DNA of 64,000 nt from Rhodovastum sp963709085 (GCA_963709085.1 CAVPVB010000007.1:62001-126000); one strand, 5' to 3'. Counted from the stretch's first letter, positions 1 through 9,155 are shown. Notes: a model not told the origin generated them from the letters alone. A program made the numbers and translations.

Positions 1-2
1 GT

Positions 3-605
3 CAGGCGGCGATCGATCTCGGCGTCAAGCGCATCGTCTTCGGCGAATGCGGCCATGCCTGGCGCGTGGCCTACGCGTTCCTGAACACGCTCGCCGGACC
101 GTGGGACTTTCTCGACCCGGCCTATCCGGTTCCGCAGCATATCGTCGAAGTGACGCACGATCTGATCCGTCGCGGCGGCATCGTGCTCGACCGCGACGCC
201 AATGCGGGCATGACGGTGACCTTCCACGATTCCTGCAACGTCGCCCGCGCCTCGCGCATGGGCGACGCGCCGGGCGGCCAGTTCGCGCTGCCGCGCGAGG
301 TGATCAAAGCCGCCGTGCCCGGCTTCGTCGACATGCATCCGGATACCACGCATGACCGCACGTTCTGTTGCGGCGGCGGCGGCGGGCTGCTGACCGACGA
401 TCTGCTGGAGCTTCGCATCAAAGGCGCGCGGCCACGCATGCAGGCATTGAAGGAAGCGGTCGAGCAGCAGGGCGTCACCCACATGGCGGCGATCTGCGCC
501 ATCTGCAAGACGCAGTTCGCCAAGGTGCTGCCGGCTTATGGCTTCCCGATGGAGATGGTCGTTTCGCTGCACCAGCTCGTCGGCCAGGCAATCCGGCTGG
601 GCTGA
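3..605 (+). CDS. dsrK: DsrK, C-terminal fragment (HdrD-like Fe-S protein of DsrMKJOP)
   Basis: Only the last 200 residues are in the window; the frame is open from base 3 and the N-terminal ferredoxin part lies upstream. What is visible is the CCG-domain half of an HdrD-like protein: GECGHAW near the start, HDSCNVAR about residue 77, FCCGGGGG about residue 120 and an AICAICKTQF element about residue 165. These cysteine-rich motifs bind the noncubane [4Fe-4S] cluster in heterodisulfide reductase subunit D and DsrK. In sulfur oxidisers DsrK is the cytoplasmic catalytic subunit of the DsrMKJOP complex and is thought to pass electrons from DsrC trisulfide to the membrane. The assignment rests on these motifs and on dsrL, dsrJ, dsrO and dsrP following directly. 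dsrM would be expected just upstream. Confidence 0.9.
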   Translation, partial: QAAIDLGVKRIVFGECGHAWRVAYAFLNTLAGPWDFLDPAYPVPQHIVEVTHDLIRRGGIVLDRDANAGMTVTFHDSCNVARASRMGDAPGGQFALPREVIKAAVPGFVDMHPDTTHDRTFCCGGGGGLLTDDLLELRIKGARPRMQALKEAVEQQGVTHMAAICAICKTQFAKVLPAYGFPMEMVVSLHQLVGQAIRLG

Positions 606-626
606 GCGCAGGAGAGGAAAACAGCG

Positions 627-2561
627 ATGAGCGAGCCCGCCGAGACGCACGCTTTTACCTTCCGTCGCTACCGCGACGGCGATCACGAACCACCGCCGTG
701 GCAGGAACAGATCTTCAACGCGGGGGCCTCGCATAAATGCCCCGTGTATGTGCATCGCACGTCGCCATGCCAGGGCGCCTGTCCGTCCGGCGAGGACATT
801 CGCGGCTGGCTCGCCGCGGTGCGCGGCCTCGACAAGGCGTCGGACGGCATGAGCTGGCAGGAACTGGCGTTCCGCCGCATGACCGCGGCCAACCCGTTCC
901 CCGCGGTGATGGGAAGGGTCTGCCCGGCGCCCTGCGAGGACGCCTGCAACCGCAACGAGGTCGAGGACCACGTCGGCATCAATGCCGTTGAGCACTTCGT
1001 CGGCGACTGGGCGCTGGCAAACAACATCGCCTTCCCGCCGCCCGACAGCGAGACGGGCCAGCGCGTCGCGGTGGTAGGGGGCGGGCCGGCAGGGTTGTCG
1101 GCGGCCTATCACCTGCGCCGCCGCGGCCATGACGTGACGATCTTCGACGATCATACGGCGCTCGGCGGCATGATGCGCTATGGCATTCCGGGCTATCGTA
1201 CGCCGCGCGACGTGCTGGACGGCGAAATTGCCCGCATCCTGGCGATGGGCATGGAGACGCGCCTGTCCACCCGCATCGGCCGCGATGTGAGCATGGAAGA
1301 TTTGCAGCGCGATTTCGATGCCATTTTTTGGGCGTTGGGCACGCATAGCGGCCGCCGGCTGCCGGTGCCTGGCACGGATGCGCCGAACTGCATCACCGGC
1401 GTCGAGTTCCTCCGGGCTTTCAACGAAGGCCGGCTGGACGCGGTCGCCCGGCGTGTGGTGGTGGTCGGCGGCGGTGATACCTCGATCGACGTTGCCTCGG
1501 TCGCGCGTCGGCTGGGGCACATCACGCAAACGCATGCGAAGGACCACCCGGACAACGCGGTGCTGGGCAATACCGCGCACAACGTCGCCACCGCTGCGCG
1601 GCGCGAAGGTGCGACGGTCGTGCTGACCTCCCTGTTTCCGGTCGACCAGATGACCGCTGCGGCACGCGAGATCGCCGATGCACATTCGGAGGGGGTGGAA
1701 ATCCGCGCCGGCATCATGCCACTGGAAGTGCTGAAGGACGCCGACGGCCGCGCCCACGCGTTGCGCATGTGCCAATGCACCATGGACGGCATGCGGCCCA
1801 TTCCTATCGCCGATACCGAGTTCCAAATTCCCTGCGACCTGGTGGTCTCAGCCATCGGCCAAAGCGGTGATCTCGATGGCCTCGCCGGGCTCGATGACGG
1901 GCGCGGCTTCATCAAGGCCGATCGCAATCTCGCCGTGCCGGGGCGGCGCGGCGAGTTCACCGGCGGCGACATCGTCCGGCCGCATCTTCTTACCACCGCG
2001 ATCGGCCATGGCCGCATCGCCGCCGAAAGCATCCATCGCTTTCTGCGCGGCGAGGAGTCCGGCCGCCGGCCGCGCGTCGATGTCGTGCATTTCGACATGA
2101 TCGAACGGCTCGCCGCCGCCGGGCTCGCCCCCGCGCCGGTGCCCGGCCCCACCCGCGGCACCGCCGAGTCCGACTTCGCCGTGCACAATTACGAGGATCG
2201 CGCGGCGCACGAAATCATCCCGCACGAGCCGCTGTTCCTCGGCCACTTTGCCACGGTCCCCCGCAACGAGCGCACGCATCGCAGCGTGGGCGAGGCGGTG
2301 CTCGGCGATTTCGGCGAACGCCTGGTCCCGCTCGCCGCCGAGCAGGCGGTCGCCGAGGCAAAGCGCTGCATGAGCTGCGGCCTGTGCATGGAATGCGACA
2401 GCTGCATGATCTACTGCCCGCAGGATGCGATCACCCGGGTACCGAAGGCCGAGCGGGCATCAGGCCGCTACGTGGAAACCGACTACGCGAAATGCGTCGG
2501 CTGCCACATCTGCCGCGACGTCTGCCCGTCCGGCTACATCCAGATGGGGCTTGGGGAATAG
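627..2561 (+). CDS. dsrL: DsrL, FAD-dependent NAD(P)H:acceptor oxidoreductase of the Dsr pathway
   Basis: A 644-residue GltD-type iron-sulfur flavoprotein. A four-cysteine Fe-S region (CPVYVHRTSPCQGACP, about residues 38-55) is followed by the FAD fold (VAVVGGGPAGLSAAYHL, about 147), a second nucleotide fold for NAD(P)H (VVVVGGGDTSIDVAS, about 277), and a C-terminal ferredoxin domain with two [4Fe-4S] motifs (CMSCGLCMEC from about 581 and CVGCHICRDVCP from about 623). This order and length match DsrL of Allochromatium, the electron partner of reverse sulfite reductase DsrAB, and not ordinary glutamate synthase small subunits, which lack the C-terminal ferredoxin. The start is supported by AGGAGAGG at 609-616. 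It lies 21 bases after dsrK and one base before dsrJ. DsrAB itself must be encoded upstream. Confidence 0.92.
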   Translation: MSEPAETHAFTFRRYRDGDHEPPPWQEQIFNAGASHKCPVYVHRTSPCQGACPSGEDIRGWLAAVRGLDKASDGMSWQELAFRRMTAANPFPAVMGRVCPAPCEDACNRNEVEDHVGINAVEHFVGDWALANNIAFPPPDSETGQRVAVVGGGPAGLSAAYHLRRRGHDVTIFDDHTALGGMMRYGIPGYRTPRDVLDGEIARILAMGMETRLSTRIGRDVSMEDLQRDFDAIFWALGTHSGRRLPVPGTDAPNCITGVEFLRAFNEGRLDAVARRVVVVGGGDTSIDVASVARRLGHITQTHAKDHPDNAVLGNTAHNVATAARREGATVVLTSLFPVDQMTAAAREIADAHSEGVEIRAGIMPLEVLKDADGRAHALRMCQCTMDGMRPIPIADTEFQIPCDLVVSAIGQSGDLDGLAGLDDGRGFIKADRNLAVPGRRGEFTGGDIVRPHLLTTAIGHGRIAAESIHRFLRGEESGRRPRVDVVHFDMIERLAAAGLAPAPVPGPTRGTAESDFAVHNYEDRAAHEIIPHEPLFLGHFATVPRNERTHRSVGEAVLGDFGERLVPLAAEQAVAEAKRCMSCGLCMECDSCMIYCPQDAITRVPKAERASGRYVETDYAKCVGCHICRDVCPSGYIQMGLGE

Positions 2562-2562
2562 C

Positions 2563-2889
2563 GTGCAGGTCGCTGTCCTCCTCGTTGCCCTGCTGCTGGC
2601 ACCGCCTGCCGTCCGCGCGGCGGAGTGCCCGGCCCCGCCGGCGGAGATGCGGCGCATCCACATGGACCTGCTGACGCATGACCGCAGCGCGGCGGCGCGC
2701 GAGGGCATCAGGCGTCCAGGTCATGGGCTGGACGACTGCATCACCTGCCACGTCGTGCGCGATGCCGGCGGGGCGGCGGTCGATGCCACCGACCCGCGGC
2801 ATTTCTGCACCAGTTGCCATTCGAAAGTGGCGGTGTCGGTGGACTGCTTCAGCTGCCATCGCGGAACCCCGGTGGAGGCCGCGCGATGA
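2563..2889 (+). CDS. dsrJ: DsrJ, periplasmic triheme cytochrome c
   Basis: A short (108-residue) protein with a hydrophobic signal segment ending near AVRAAE and exactly three CxxCH heme motifs: CITCH, CTSCH and CFSCH. Three hemes in about 100 residues is diagnostic of DsrJ, the periplasmic cytochrome of DsrMKJOP. I use the GTG at 2563, one base after the dsrL stop. The reading frame extends further upstream inside dsrL, but that part gives no signal peptide. The stop overlaps the dsrO start as ATGA, so dsrJ and dsrO are translationally coupled. Confidence 0.9.
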   Translation: MQVAVLLVALLLAPPAVRAAECPAPPAEMRRIHMDLLTHDRSAAAREGIRRPGHGLDDCITCHVVRDAGGAAVDATDPRHFCTSCHSKVAVSVDCFSCHRGTPVEAAR

Positions 2890-3590
2890 GCGGCGGTGCA
2901 ACCCGTCGGGTCCTGCTCGCCGCGGCGATCGCGGTGGCGCCCGGCCTGTTCCTGGTCGCCGCGGCGGCCCCGCGCGCGCCCGGCACTCCGGCGAGTGCGC
3001 GCAACCGCTGGGGGCTGCTGATCGACGTCGCCCGCTGCGACACCGGTTGCTCGGCATGCGTCGATGCCTGCCGGCAGGAACAGGGCTGGGGTGAGGCGGC
3101 AAGTGACGGTCCCTGGATTCGCAAGATCGACGCAACGGAGATGCAGACCGGGCGCAGCGTATCGCTGCCGGTGATGTGCCAGCACTGCGCCGAGCCGCCC
3201 TGCGTGGAGGTGTGCCCGACCGGGGCCTCGCTGCGGCGTGCCGACGGCATCGTGCTGGTGGACCGGCATCGCTGCATCGGCTGCCGCTACTGCGTCATGG
3301 CCTGTCCGTTCGACGCCCGCTTCTTCGTCGACGCCGAAATGCACGACCAACGCCCATACACGCCGCGCGGCAAGGGCACCGCCGAGGGCTGCACGCTGTG
3401 TGTGCACCGCCTCGACGCCGGGCGCCTGCCGGCCTGCGTGGAAGCCTGCGCCAGCGCGGGCGGGGCCATGCTGTTCGGCGATCTGCTCGATCCCGCCAGC
3501 GAAATTTCGCAGACGCTGCGGGCCCGGGCGAGCACGGCGTTGCGGGCCGAACTCGGCCTTGCGCCCGCCATCCGCTACCAGGGCTTGTGA
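2886..3590 (+). CDS. dsrO: DsrO, periplasmic ferredoxin-like [4Fe-4S] subunit
   Basis: A 234-residue four-cluster ferredoxin subunit of the NrfC/DmsB type. The N-terminus has TRRVLLAAA and a long hydrophobic stretch, consistent with a twin-arginine signal as known for DsrO, although the motif is degenerate. The cysteine groups follow in order: CDTGCSACVDAC, CQHCAEPPCVEVCP, CIGCRYCVMACP and CTLCVHRL...CVEAC, enough for four [4Fe-4S] clusters. It would connect the DsrJ hemes with the membrane subunit DsrP. The ATG at 2886 overlaps the dsrJ stop; the longer frame start at 2814 lies inside dsrJ and would remove the signal peptide. dsrP follows after 15 bases. Confidence 0.9.
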   Translation: MSGGATRRVLLAAAIAVAPGLFLVAAAAPRAPGTPASARNRWGLLIDVARCDTGCSACVDACRQEQGWGEAASDGPWIRKIDATEMQTGRSVSLPVMCQHCAEPPCVEVCPTGASLRRADGIVLVDRHRCIGCRYCVMACPFDARFFVDAEMHDQRPYTPRGKGTAEGCTLCVHRLDAGRLPACVEACASAGGAMLFGDLLDPASEISQTLRARASTALRAELGLAPAIRYQGL

Positions 3591-3605
3591 AGGAGGGCGC
3601 GCAGC

Positions 3606-4778
3606 ATGGCCGTATCCGGCGTCACGCTGATCCCCTCCGCGCTGCGCACCTGGCCGGCGCTCGGGCTGCTCCTGCTGCTGGCGGCACTCGGTATCACGGC
3701 GGCGTGGACGATGGAGACACAGGGCCACCACATCACCGGCATGACCAACCGGATCGTGTGGGGCCTGCCGCATGTCTGCGCGATCTTTCTCATCCTGGCC
3801 GCCTCCGGCGCGCTCAACGTCGCCTCAGTCGCCTCGGTGTTCGGGCGCAGTGACTACAAGCCACTGGCACCGCTGTCGGCGCTGGTGGCGATCGCGTCGC
3901 TGGCCGGTGGGCTGGCGGTGCTGGTGCTGGACCTCGGCCGGCCGGACCGGCTGATCGTGGCCATGCTGCACCAGAACCCGTTTTCCATATTTGCCTGGAA
4001 CGTACTGCTCTACACCGGCTTCGTCGCCGTGGTGGGCGTGTATCTTTGGACCATGCTGGTGCGGCGGCAGAACCGGCACACGGAGGCGGCGGGGGTGATG
4101 GCGCTGGTCTGGCGACTGGTGCTGACCACCGGCACCGGCTCGATCTTCGGCTTGCTGGCCGGGCGAGCGGCGTTCCATTCGGCGATGATGGCGCCGTTGT
4201 TCGTGGCCGCTTCGCTCGCCGACGGGTTGGCCGTTTTTATGCTCGTGCTGGCGGGTCTTGCCGCGCTCGGCGGGCCGGCGCCGGATGCGGCGCTGCGGCA
4301 GCGGCTCGGCCGGCTCCTCGGGATTCTGGCGGCGTCGTCGCTGTATTTCGCGTTGGTGCTGCACCTGACCTGGCTGTATGCGCCTGAGAGCCGCGCTGTG
4401 TCGGGATTCCTGCTATTGCAGGGCGGTGTCTTCCCGCTGCTGTTCTGGGGTGGCCAGGTGGTGCTGGGCACGGCGGTGCCGCTGTGGCTGCTGTTCCGCC
4501 GCGAGGGGCGCGAAGTAACGGCGGCTTCGCTGGTGGCGCTCGGCGGTCTCGCGCAACTCGGCGTGCTGCTGATCGGCGGCCAGGCGGTTCCGCATAGCCT
4601 CCTGCCGGGCTGGAAACTGCACTCGGCCTTTGGCGACGGCAGCGCCGCCGCCTATGTACCGTCGATGCCGGAAGCGCTGCTCGGCATCTCGGGTTTCGCC
4701 GTGGCCCTGCTGCTGGTGCTGCTGGGCTGCCGGCTGCTGCGCATCCTGCCCGCGCGTTTTTCCGAGGTGCCGGCATGA
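3606..4778 (+). CDS. dsrP: DsrP, NrfD-family integral membrane subunit
   Basis: A 390-residue, very hydrophobic protein of the NrfD/PsrC family with about ten membrane segments. It starts after a clear GAAGGAGGG site just upstream. NrfD-type subunits exchange electrons with the quinone pool; here the partner is the ferredoxin subunit DsrO encoded directly before it. A feature shared with the family is the early acidic/histidine region around residues 35-50 (METQGHHITGMTNR). The stop codon overlaps the next gene's ATG (4775), so the TrpD2-like gene is coupled to it. Confidence 0.88.
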   Translation: MAVSGVTLIPSALRTWPALGLLLLLAALGITAAWTMETQGHHITGMTNRIVWGLPHVCAIFLILAASGALNVASVASVFGRSDYKPLAPLSALVAIASLAGGLAVLVLDLGRPDRLIVAMLHQNPFSIFAWNVLLYTGFVAVVGVYLWTMLVRRQNRHTEAAGVMALVWRLVLTTGTGSIFGLLAGRAAFHSAMMAPLFVAASLADGLAVFMLVLAGLAALGGPAPDAALRQRLGRLLGILAASSLYFALVLHLTWLYAPESRAVSGFLLLQGGVFPLLFWGGQVVLGTAVPLWLLFRREGREVTAASLVALGGLAQLGVLLIGGQAVPHSLLPGWKLHSAFGDGSAAAYVPSMPEALLGISGFAVALLLVLLGCRLLRILPARFSEVPA

Positions 4779-5761
4779 CGGCAGAGCATCCGTTCGCCGC
4801 CTTCATCCGCGCGCTCGGCAAAGGACCAAAAACCGCCCGCCCGCTGACCCGGAACGAGGCGCGCGCGGCGTTCGGCATGGTGCTGGCGAATCAGATCAGC
4901 CCGGTGCAACTCGGCGCTTTCCTGTGCCTGATCCGGGTGATGACGGAAACCCCTGACGAACTCGCGGGTTTTGCCGAGGCGGCGCGCGCCACGCTGGCCG
5001 CACCCGAAGGTGCGCCGGCCGTTGCCGTGGACTGGCCGAGCTATGCCGGCAAGAAGCGCCGGCTGCCCTGGTATCTGCTGTCGGCCCTGCTGCTGGGCCA
5101 GAACGGCGTAACCGTGTTCATGCATGGCCATCAGGACCCGGCGGAGGGGCGGCTGCATCCCGGCACGGCCCTGCGGGCGCTCGGCGTGCCCGCTTGCGCG
5201 TCGCTCGCCGAGGCCGGACGGCGGATCGCGCTGGGCGGTTTCGCTTACATGCCGCTCAACTCGCTGTCTCCCGTTCTCGCGGAGATCCTGGCGCTGCGCC
5301 CGCTGCTCGGGCTGCGCAGCCCGGTACATACCGTGGTTCGCACGCTCAACCCGTTCAGCGCGCCCTGCCAGGTCATCGGCGTGGCGCATCCGCCCTATCG
5401 CGCGCTGCATCGCGACGCAGCGCGGCTGCTCGGTCAGGCCGAAGTAGCGATCTTCAAGGGCGAAGGCGGTGAAGCCGAGCGCCGGCCGGAAAAGCCCTGC
5501 GACGTTGCCACAATGGACGGCGAAGAGAATTGGCCCGCCCTCACCGAACACCCGCACGCCGCCGCTGACGAGGGCATGGACACGGCGCGTCTGGCGGCAC
5601 TGTGGCACGGCAGGGTGCAGGACCCGATCGCGGCGGCAACGGTGATCGGCACCGCTGCCATCGTGCTCAAGACCACCGGTTGCGCGGCCACGCAGGACGC
5701 GGCGATAACGCAAGCGGCAGCGATGTGGACGGCGCGCCGGCCGCTTGCGGTGGCGGCATGA
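4775..5761 (+). CDS. TrpD2/YbiB-like glycosyltransferase-fold protein inside the dsr operon
   Basis: A 328-residue protein of the anthranilate phosphoribosyltransferase-like family usually annotated as 'glycosyl transferase family protein' (TrpD2/YbiB). The N-terminal helical domain has PLTRNEARAAFGMVLANQI, the family's hallmark start; the glycine-rich PRPP loop of true TrpD is not evident. E. coli YbiB binds nucleic acid and has no shown transferase activity, so the enzymatic role is open. Its position is notable: ATG overlaps the dsrP stop and its stop overlaps the dsrN start, so it is built into the sulfur operon. dsrN acts on siroheme, so a link to siroheme enzymes is possible but is my inference. 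Confidence 0.8.
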   Translation: MTAEHPFAAFIRALGKGPKTARPLTRNEARAAFGMVLANQISPVQLGAFLCLIRVMTETPDELAGFAEAARATLAAPEGAPAVAVDWPSYAGKKRRLPWYLLSALLLGQNGVTVFMHGHQDPAEGRLHPGTALRALGVPACASLAEAGRRIALGGFAYMPLNSLSPVLAEILALRPLLGLRSPVHTVVRTLNPFSAPCQVIGVAHPPYRALHRDAARLLGQAEVAIFKGEGGEAERRPEKPCDVATMDGEENWPALTEHPHAAADEGMDTARLAALWHGRVQDPIAAATVIGTAAIVLKTTGCAATQDAAITQAAAMWTARRPLAVAA

Positions 5762-7228
5762 GCGGCAGCATGGCCCGCCTGTTCATCTCGGCCGCTCACA
5801 AATCGTCAGGCAAGACAACCGTGTCGATCGGCCTGTGCGCCGCCCTCGCCGCCCGGGGCCTCGCCGTGCAGCCGTTCAAGAAAGGGCCGGACTACATAGA
5901 CCCGCTCTGGCTGTCGGTCGCGGCGGGACGCGCCTGCCGCAACCTCGACCACAACACCATGACGCCGGCAGAGATCGGCGCGCTGTTCCGCCGCCACGCC
6001 GCCGGCGCCGACATCGCGGTTATCGAGGGCAACAAGGGACTGCACGACGGCATCGATCTGGAAGGCCGCGACTGCAGCGCCGCCCTGGCGGGCCTGTTGC
6101 GCGCTCCGGTGATACTGGTGATCGACGCCGGCGGCATGAACTCGCGGCGTCGCGCCGCTGCTGCTCGGCCTGCGCGATTTCAACCCCGGGCTGCGTTTCG
6201 CCGGCGTGGTACTAAACAAGGTCGCGGGCGCGCGGCACGAGGCGAAGCTGCGCGCGGCGATCGAGCGCTACACCGACATTCCCGTGCTCGGCGCCCTGCC
6301 GCGCAGCGACGCGCTGATCATCACCGAGCGCCATCTCGGCCTGGTGCCGGCGAACGAAGCCCGGGAGGCCAGCAAGCGGATCGCGGCGCTGGGCGCCGCG
6401 GTGGCGGCCGGTATCGACCTCGACCGGCTGCTGCAGGCGGCTCGCGCAGCACCTCCCCTGCGCGGCCGCCTGTACGCTCCGCAAGCTACGCCTGCCGCGC
6501 GCGGCCGCGTTGGTGTGGCCCGTGATGCTGCCTTCGGGTTCTACTATGCCGACGATCTCGACATGCTGAAGGCAGAAGGTTTTGCGGTCGTGCCGTTCGA
6601 CACATTGCATGACCCGCATCTGCCGCCCGACCTGGACGGGCTGTTCATCGGCGGCGGCTTTCCCGAAACGCAGATGGACGCTCTGGAGGCGAACAACTCG
6701 CTGCGCGCCGACATCCGCGCGGCGGTTGCAGGCGGCATGCCGGTTTATGCCGAATGCGGCGGGCTGATGTATCTCGCACGCAGCATCACCTGGCAGGGCA
6801 CGCGCCGGGCCATGGTGGGCGCGCTGCCGGGCGATGCGGTGATGCGGGCGCGCCCGCAAGGCAGAGGGCTGGTGCAGCTACGCGAGACCGGCCTGTCGCC
6901 CTGGCCGGAGGGGCAGGCTGGCACGATCGCCGGCCATGAGTTCCATCACGCGGCGCTGGAGAACCTGCCGCCGGAGACGCGCTTCGCCTATGACGTGCTG
7001 CGCGGCCACGGCATCACCGGCGCCGCCGACGGCATCGTGCTCGGCCGCACGCTCGCCGCCTTCACCCATCTGCGCGGCGTCGGGCCGGCTCCCTGGCCCC
7101 GCCGCTTCGCCGCCCTGATGCGAAGCCGTGCCGTTTTTCCGTTCCCTCGCATGCCAGCAGGAGTTCTCGGGTCATGTCCAACCGCCAGACCGTTGACGCA
7201 CGCAACACCTTCTGCCCCGGACCGCTGA
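5758..7228 (+). CDS. dsrN: DsrN, siroheme amidase (CobB/CbiA family), with one +1 frameshift
   Basis: A cobyrinic-acid a,c-diamide-synthase-type protein. The N-terminal half has the P-loop AAHKSSGKTTVSIG and KKGPDYIDP; the C-terminal glutaminase half has GGGFPE and YAECGGLMYL with the nucleophilic Cys. In dsr operons this protein amidates siroheme for DsrAB. The two halves lie in different frames. After GGM (6136-6138) an extra base near 6142 must be skipped to read on into VVLNKVAGARHE. The family sequence is continuous across this point, so a sequencing error or a recent mutation is likely. The 3' end runs 55 bases into tusA, which is unusual; the true stop could be earlier if there is another indel after 7110. 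The start overlaps the upstream stop as ATGA. Confidence 0.85.
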
Positions 7229-7404
7229 TGGAGCTAATCGCCGCCCTGCGCGCCTCCACCGTCGGCGACGAGGTGGAGGTGCTCTCGTCCGACAAGGGCT
7301 CGATCGACGATATCCCGGCCTGGACGCGCAAGGTCGGTCACACTCTTGTGTCCAGCGACAACCGCGGCGACCATTTCGTCTTCGTTATTCGTAAGGCGAA
7401 GTAG
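7174..7404 (+). CDS. tusA: TusA-like sulfur carrier protein
   Basis: A 76-residue protein with the TusA/SirA signature NTFCPGPLMEL near the N-terminus, where the Cys (residue 14) carries persulfide sulfur, and the usual beta-alpha-beta ending with HTLVSSDNRGDHFVFVIRK. In sulfur oxidisers TusA hands sulfane sulfur to DsrE/DsrC. Its place between dsrN and a sulfide:quinone-reductase-like gene fits that role. The ATG at 7174 has GCAGGAG upstream (7157-7163). It overlaps the annotated end of dsrN in another frame. Confidence 0.88.
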   Translation: MSNRQTVDARNTFCPGPLMELIAALRASTVGDEVEVLSSDKGSIDDIPAWTRKVGHTLVSSDNRGDHFVFVIRKAK

Positions 7405-7446
7405 CAGCCGCGAACAACAACAAGACCACTCCGGGAAGGAGCGTTC

Positions 7447-8586
7447 ATGCGTACGAAAATCCTCATCCTCGGCGGCGGGCTCGCCGGCACCATCGTCGCC
7501 AACGGGCTGGTCCGGCGCCTTGCCAGCGAAATCCGTTCGGGCGAAGCCGCCATCACCGTGCTTGGCAACACGCCGAAGCACATGTACCAGCCGGGTCTGC
7601 TCTACGTCCCGTTCGGCCGCGCCCGCGAGCAGGAACTGTTCCGTGACGAGCGGACCGTGCTCGACCGCCGCATCAGCCTCATCATCGATGCCGCCATGCG
7701 CATCGATGTCACCAATAATCGTGTGCATACGCAATCCGGCCGGAGCTTCGACTACGACTACCTGGTGGTCGCCACCGGGTCACGGCTGGCGCCCGAGCTG
7801 GTACCCGGGCTCGCCGAAAACGCCCACCAGTTCTACGATCTGCCGGGCGCCAAGAAGTTGCGCGATGCGCTGGCCGACTTCAAGGGCGGCCGGATCGTCG
7901 TGAACGTCAACGCTCCGCACAAATGCCCGGTGGCGCCGGTTGAAATGGCGCTGATGCTCGATGATTTCCTGCGTGAACGCGAACTCGGCGGCAAGTTCGA
8001 GATTACCTACACCTATCCGATCGGCCGGCTGCACGCGCTGGAACCGCTGGCGAACTGGATGGTGCCGGAGTTCGAACGGCGCGGCATCAAGTCGCAGAAT
8101 TTCTTCAACACCCAGGCGGTGGACGGCGCCGCAAAGACGATCACCTCCGAGGAAGGCGACACGCTTCCCTACGACCTGCTGATTACCATTCCGCCGCATC
8201 GCGGCGCGCAGGTGATCGAGGATTCCGGCCTGGGCAAGATGGGCTGGGTGCCGACCAACCCGAAGACGCTGCTCTGCGATGGCACCAAGAACGTCTTCGT
8301 GGTCGGCGACACCACCAACATCCCGATTTCCAAGGCCGGCTCGACGGCGCATTTCGAGGCCGACACGGTGGTCGACAACCTGGCGATGCTCGTGCAGGAA
8401 GGTCGCTGGTCGCGCGACTACGACGGCAAGGTGTTCTGCTTCATCGAGACCGGCATGAACACCGGCACCCACATGTGGTTCAACTACACCACGCCGCCGC
8501 AGCCAAGCCCGCCGACCCAGATGGTCCATTGGTTCAAGCTCGCCTACAACCGGATGTACTGGTTGTCGGCATGCGGCCTGCTTTGA
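7447..8586 (+). CDS. Sulfide:quinone oxidoreductase-like FAD flavoprotein
   Basis: A 379-residue FAD protein of the SQR/FCSD family: ILILGGGLAGTIVAN at the N-terminus, the ATG motif LVVATGSRLAPELVPG about residue 106, and VFVVGDTTNIPISKAGS about residue 283. Of the three cysteines used by well-studied SQRs, two have equivalents: Cys160 in NAPHKCPVAPVE and Cys331 in GKVFCFIETG. I see none in the region of the first (about residue 127). The C-terminal MYWLSACGLL is typical of SQR-like membrane-surface ends. It would oxidise sulfide or a sulfane-sulfur carrier and reduce quinone. GGAAGGAG at 7433-7440 supports the start. The DUF1641 gene follows after 14 bases and probably encodes a partner. Confidence 0.8.
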   Translation: MRTKILILGGGLAGTIVANGLVRRLASEIRSGEAAITVLGNTPKHMYQPGLLYVPFGRAREQELFRDERTVLDRRISLIIDAAMRIDVTNNRVHTQSGRSFDYDYLVVATGSRLAPELVPGLAENAHQFYDLPGAKKLRDALADFKGGRIVVNVNAPHKCPVAPVEMALMLDDFLRERELGGKFEITYTYPIGRLHALEPLANWMVPEFERRGIKSQNFFNTQAVDGAAKTITSEEGDTLPYDLLITIPPHRGAQVIEDSGLGKMGWVPTNPKTLLCDGTKNVFVVGDTTNIPISKAGSTAHFEADTVVDNLAMLVQEGRWSRDYDGKVFCFIETGMNTGTHMWFNYTTPPQPSPPTQMVHWFKLAYNRMYWLSACGLL

Positions 8587-8600
8587 ACGGGGAATATCCG

Positions 8601-9155
8601 ATGGACACCCTCACTGGCACTGGCACCGGCACCGCCTCCCCTTCTCCCCTCGAAATGGTCGGCCGCGCCGCCGCCGAGGCCATGACGGATGGCATGGTCG
8701 AGCGCCTGGCGATCACCAGCGCGCATGGCCTGGAACTGCTCGACCGGCTGAACGACGACGAGACACGCGCCGCGGTGCACCACGCACTGGACGCCCTGAC
8801 CACGCTGCACCGGACCGGCCAGATCGACACGCTCGTGCAGGTGGTGTCGCTTGCGCATGCCGCGAAGGCGGCGCTGACCGACAGCATGGTGGAGCGGCTG
8901 TGCCAGTTCATTGAGGTCATGGTCACCAACCTCGCCACCGCCGAGATCGCCGAACTCGCGCGCGAGACCGAAGCCGCCTTCCACGATGCCGCGCGGGAAT
9001 GCGCCAGCAAGCCGCCGAAGACGTTGTTCGGGATCATTCGTGATCTGGCAAAGCCGGAAAGCCTGCGGATGATCAGCCTGATGCTGGCGTTCGGCAGCAG
9101 CCTGGAAGCACGCTCGCAGCATTTCGCCGGCGGCATGAGCGCGCCGCACCAATAG
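8601..9155 (+). CDS. DUF1641 protein, likely partner of the SQR-like flavoprotein
   Basis: A 184-residue, mostly helical protein without signal or membrane segments. The central repeats of the type LVQVVSLAHAAKAALTDSMVERL and the ending FGIIRDLAKPESLRMISLMLAFGSSL resemble DUF1641 proteins. Such proteins are often encoded next to SQR-like or formate-dehydrogenase-related oxidoreductases; the function is not established. The ATG at 8601 follows GGGGAATA after the upstream stop; the earlier in-frame start at 8475 lies inside the SQR gene. It is the last gene of the plus-strand sulfur block, facing the minus-strand repressor. Confidence 0.72.
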   Translation: MDTLTGTGTGTASPSPLEMVGRAAAEAMTDGMVERLAITSAHGLELLDRLNDDETRAAVHHALDALTTLHRTGQIDTLVQVVSLAHAAKAALTDSMVERLCQFIEVMVTNLATAEIAELARETEAAFHDAARECASKPPKTLFGIIRDLAKPESLRMISLMLAFGSSLEARSQHFAGGMSAPHQ

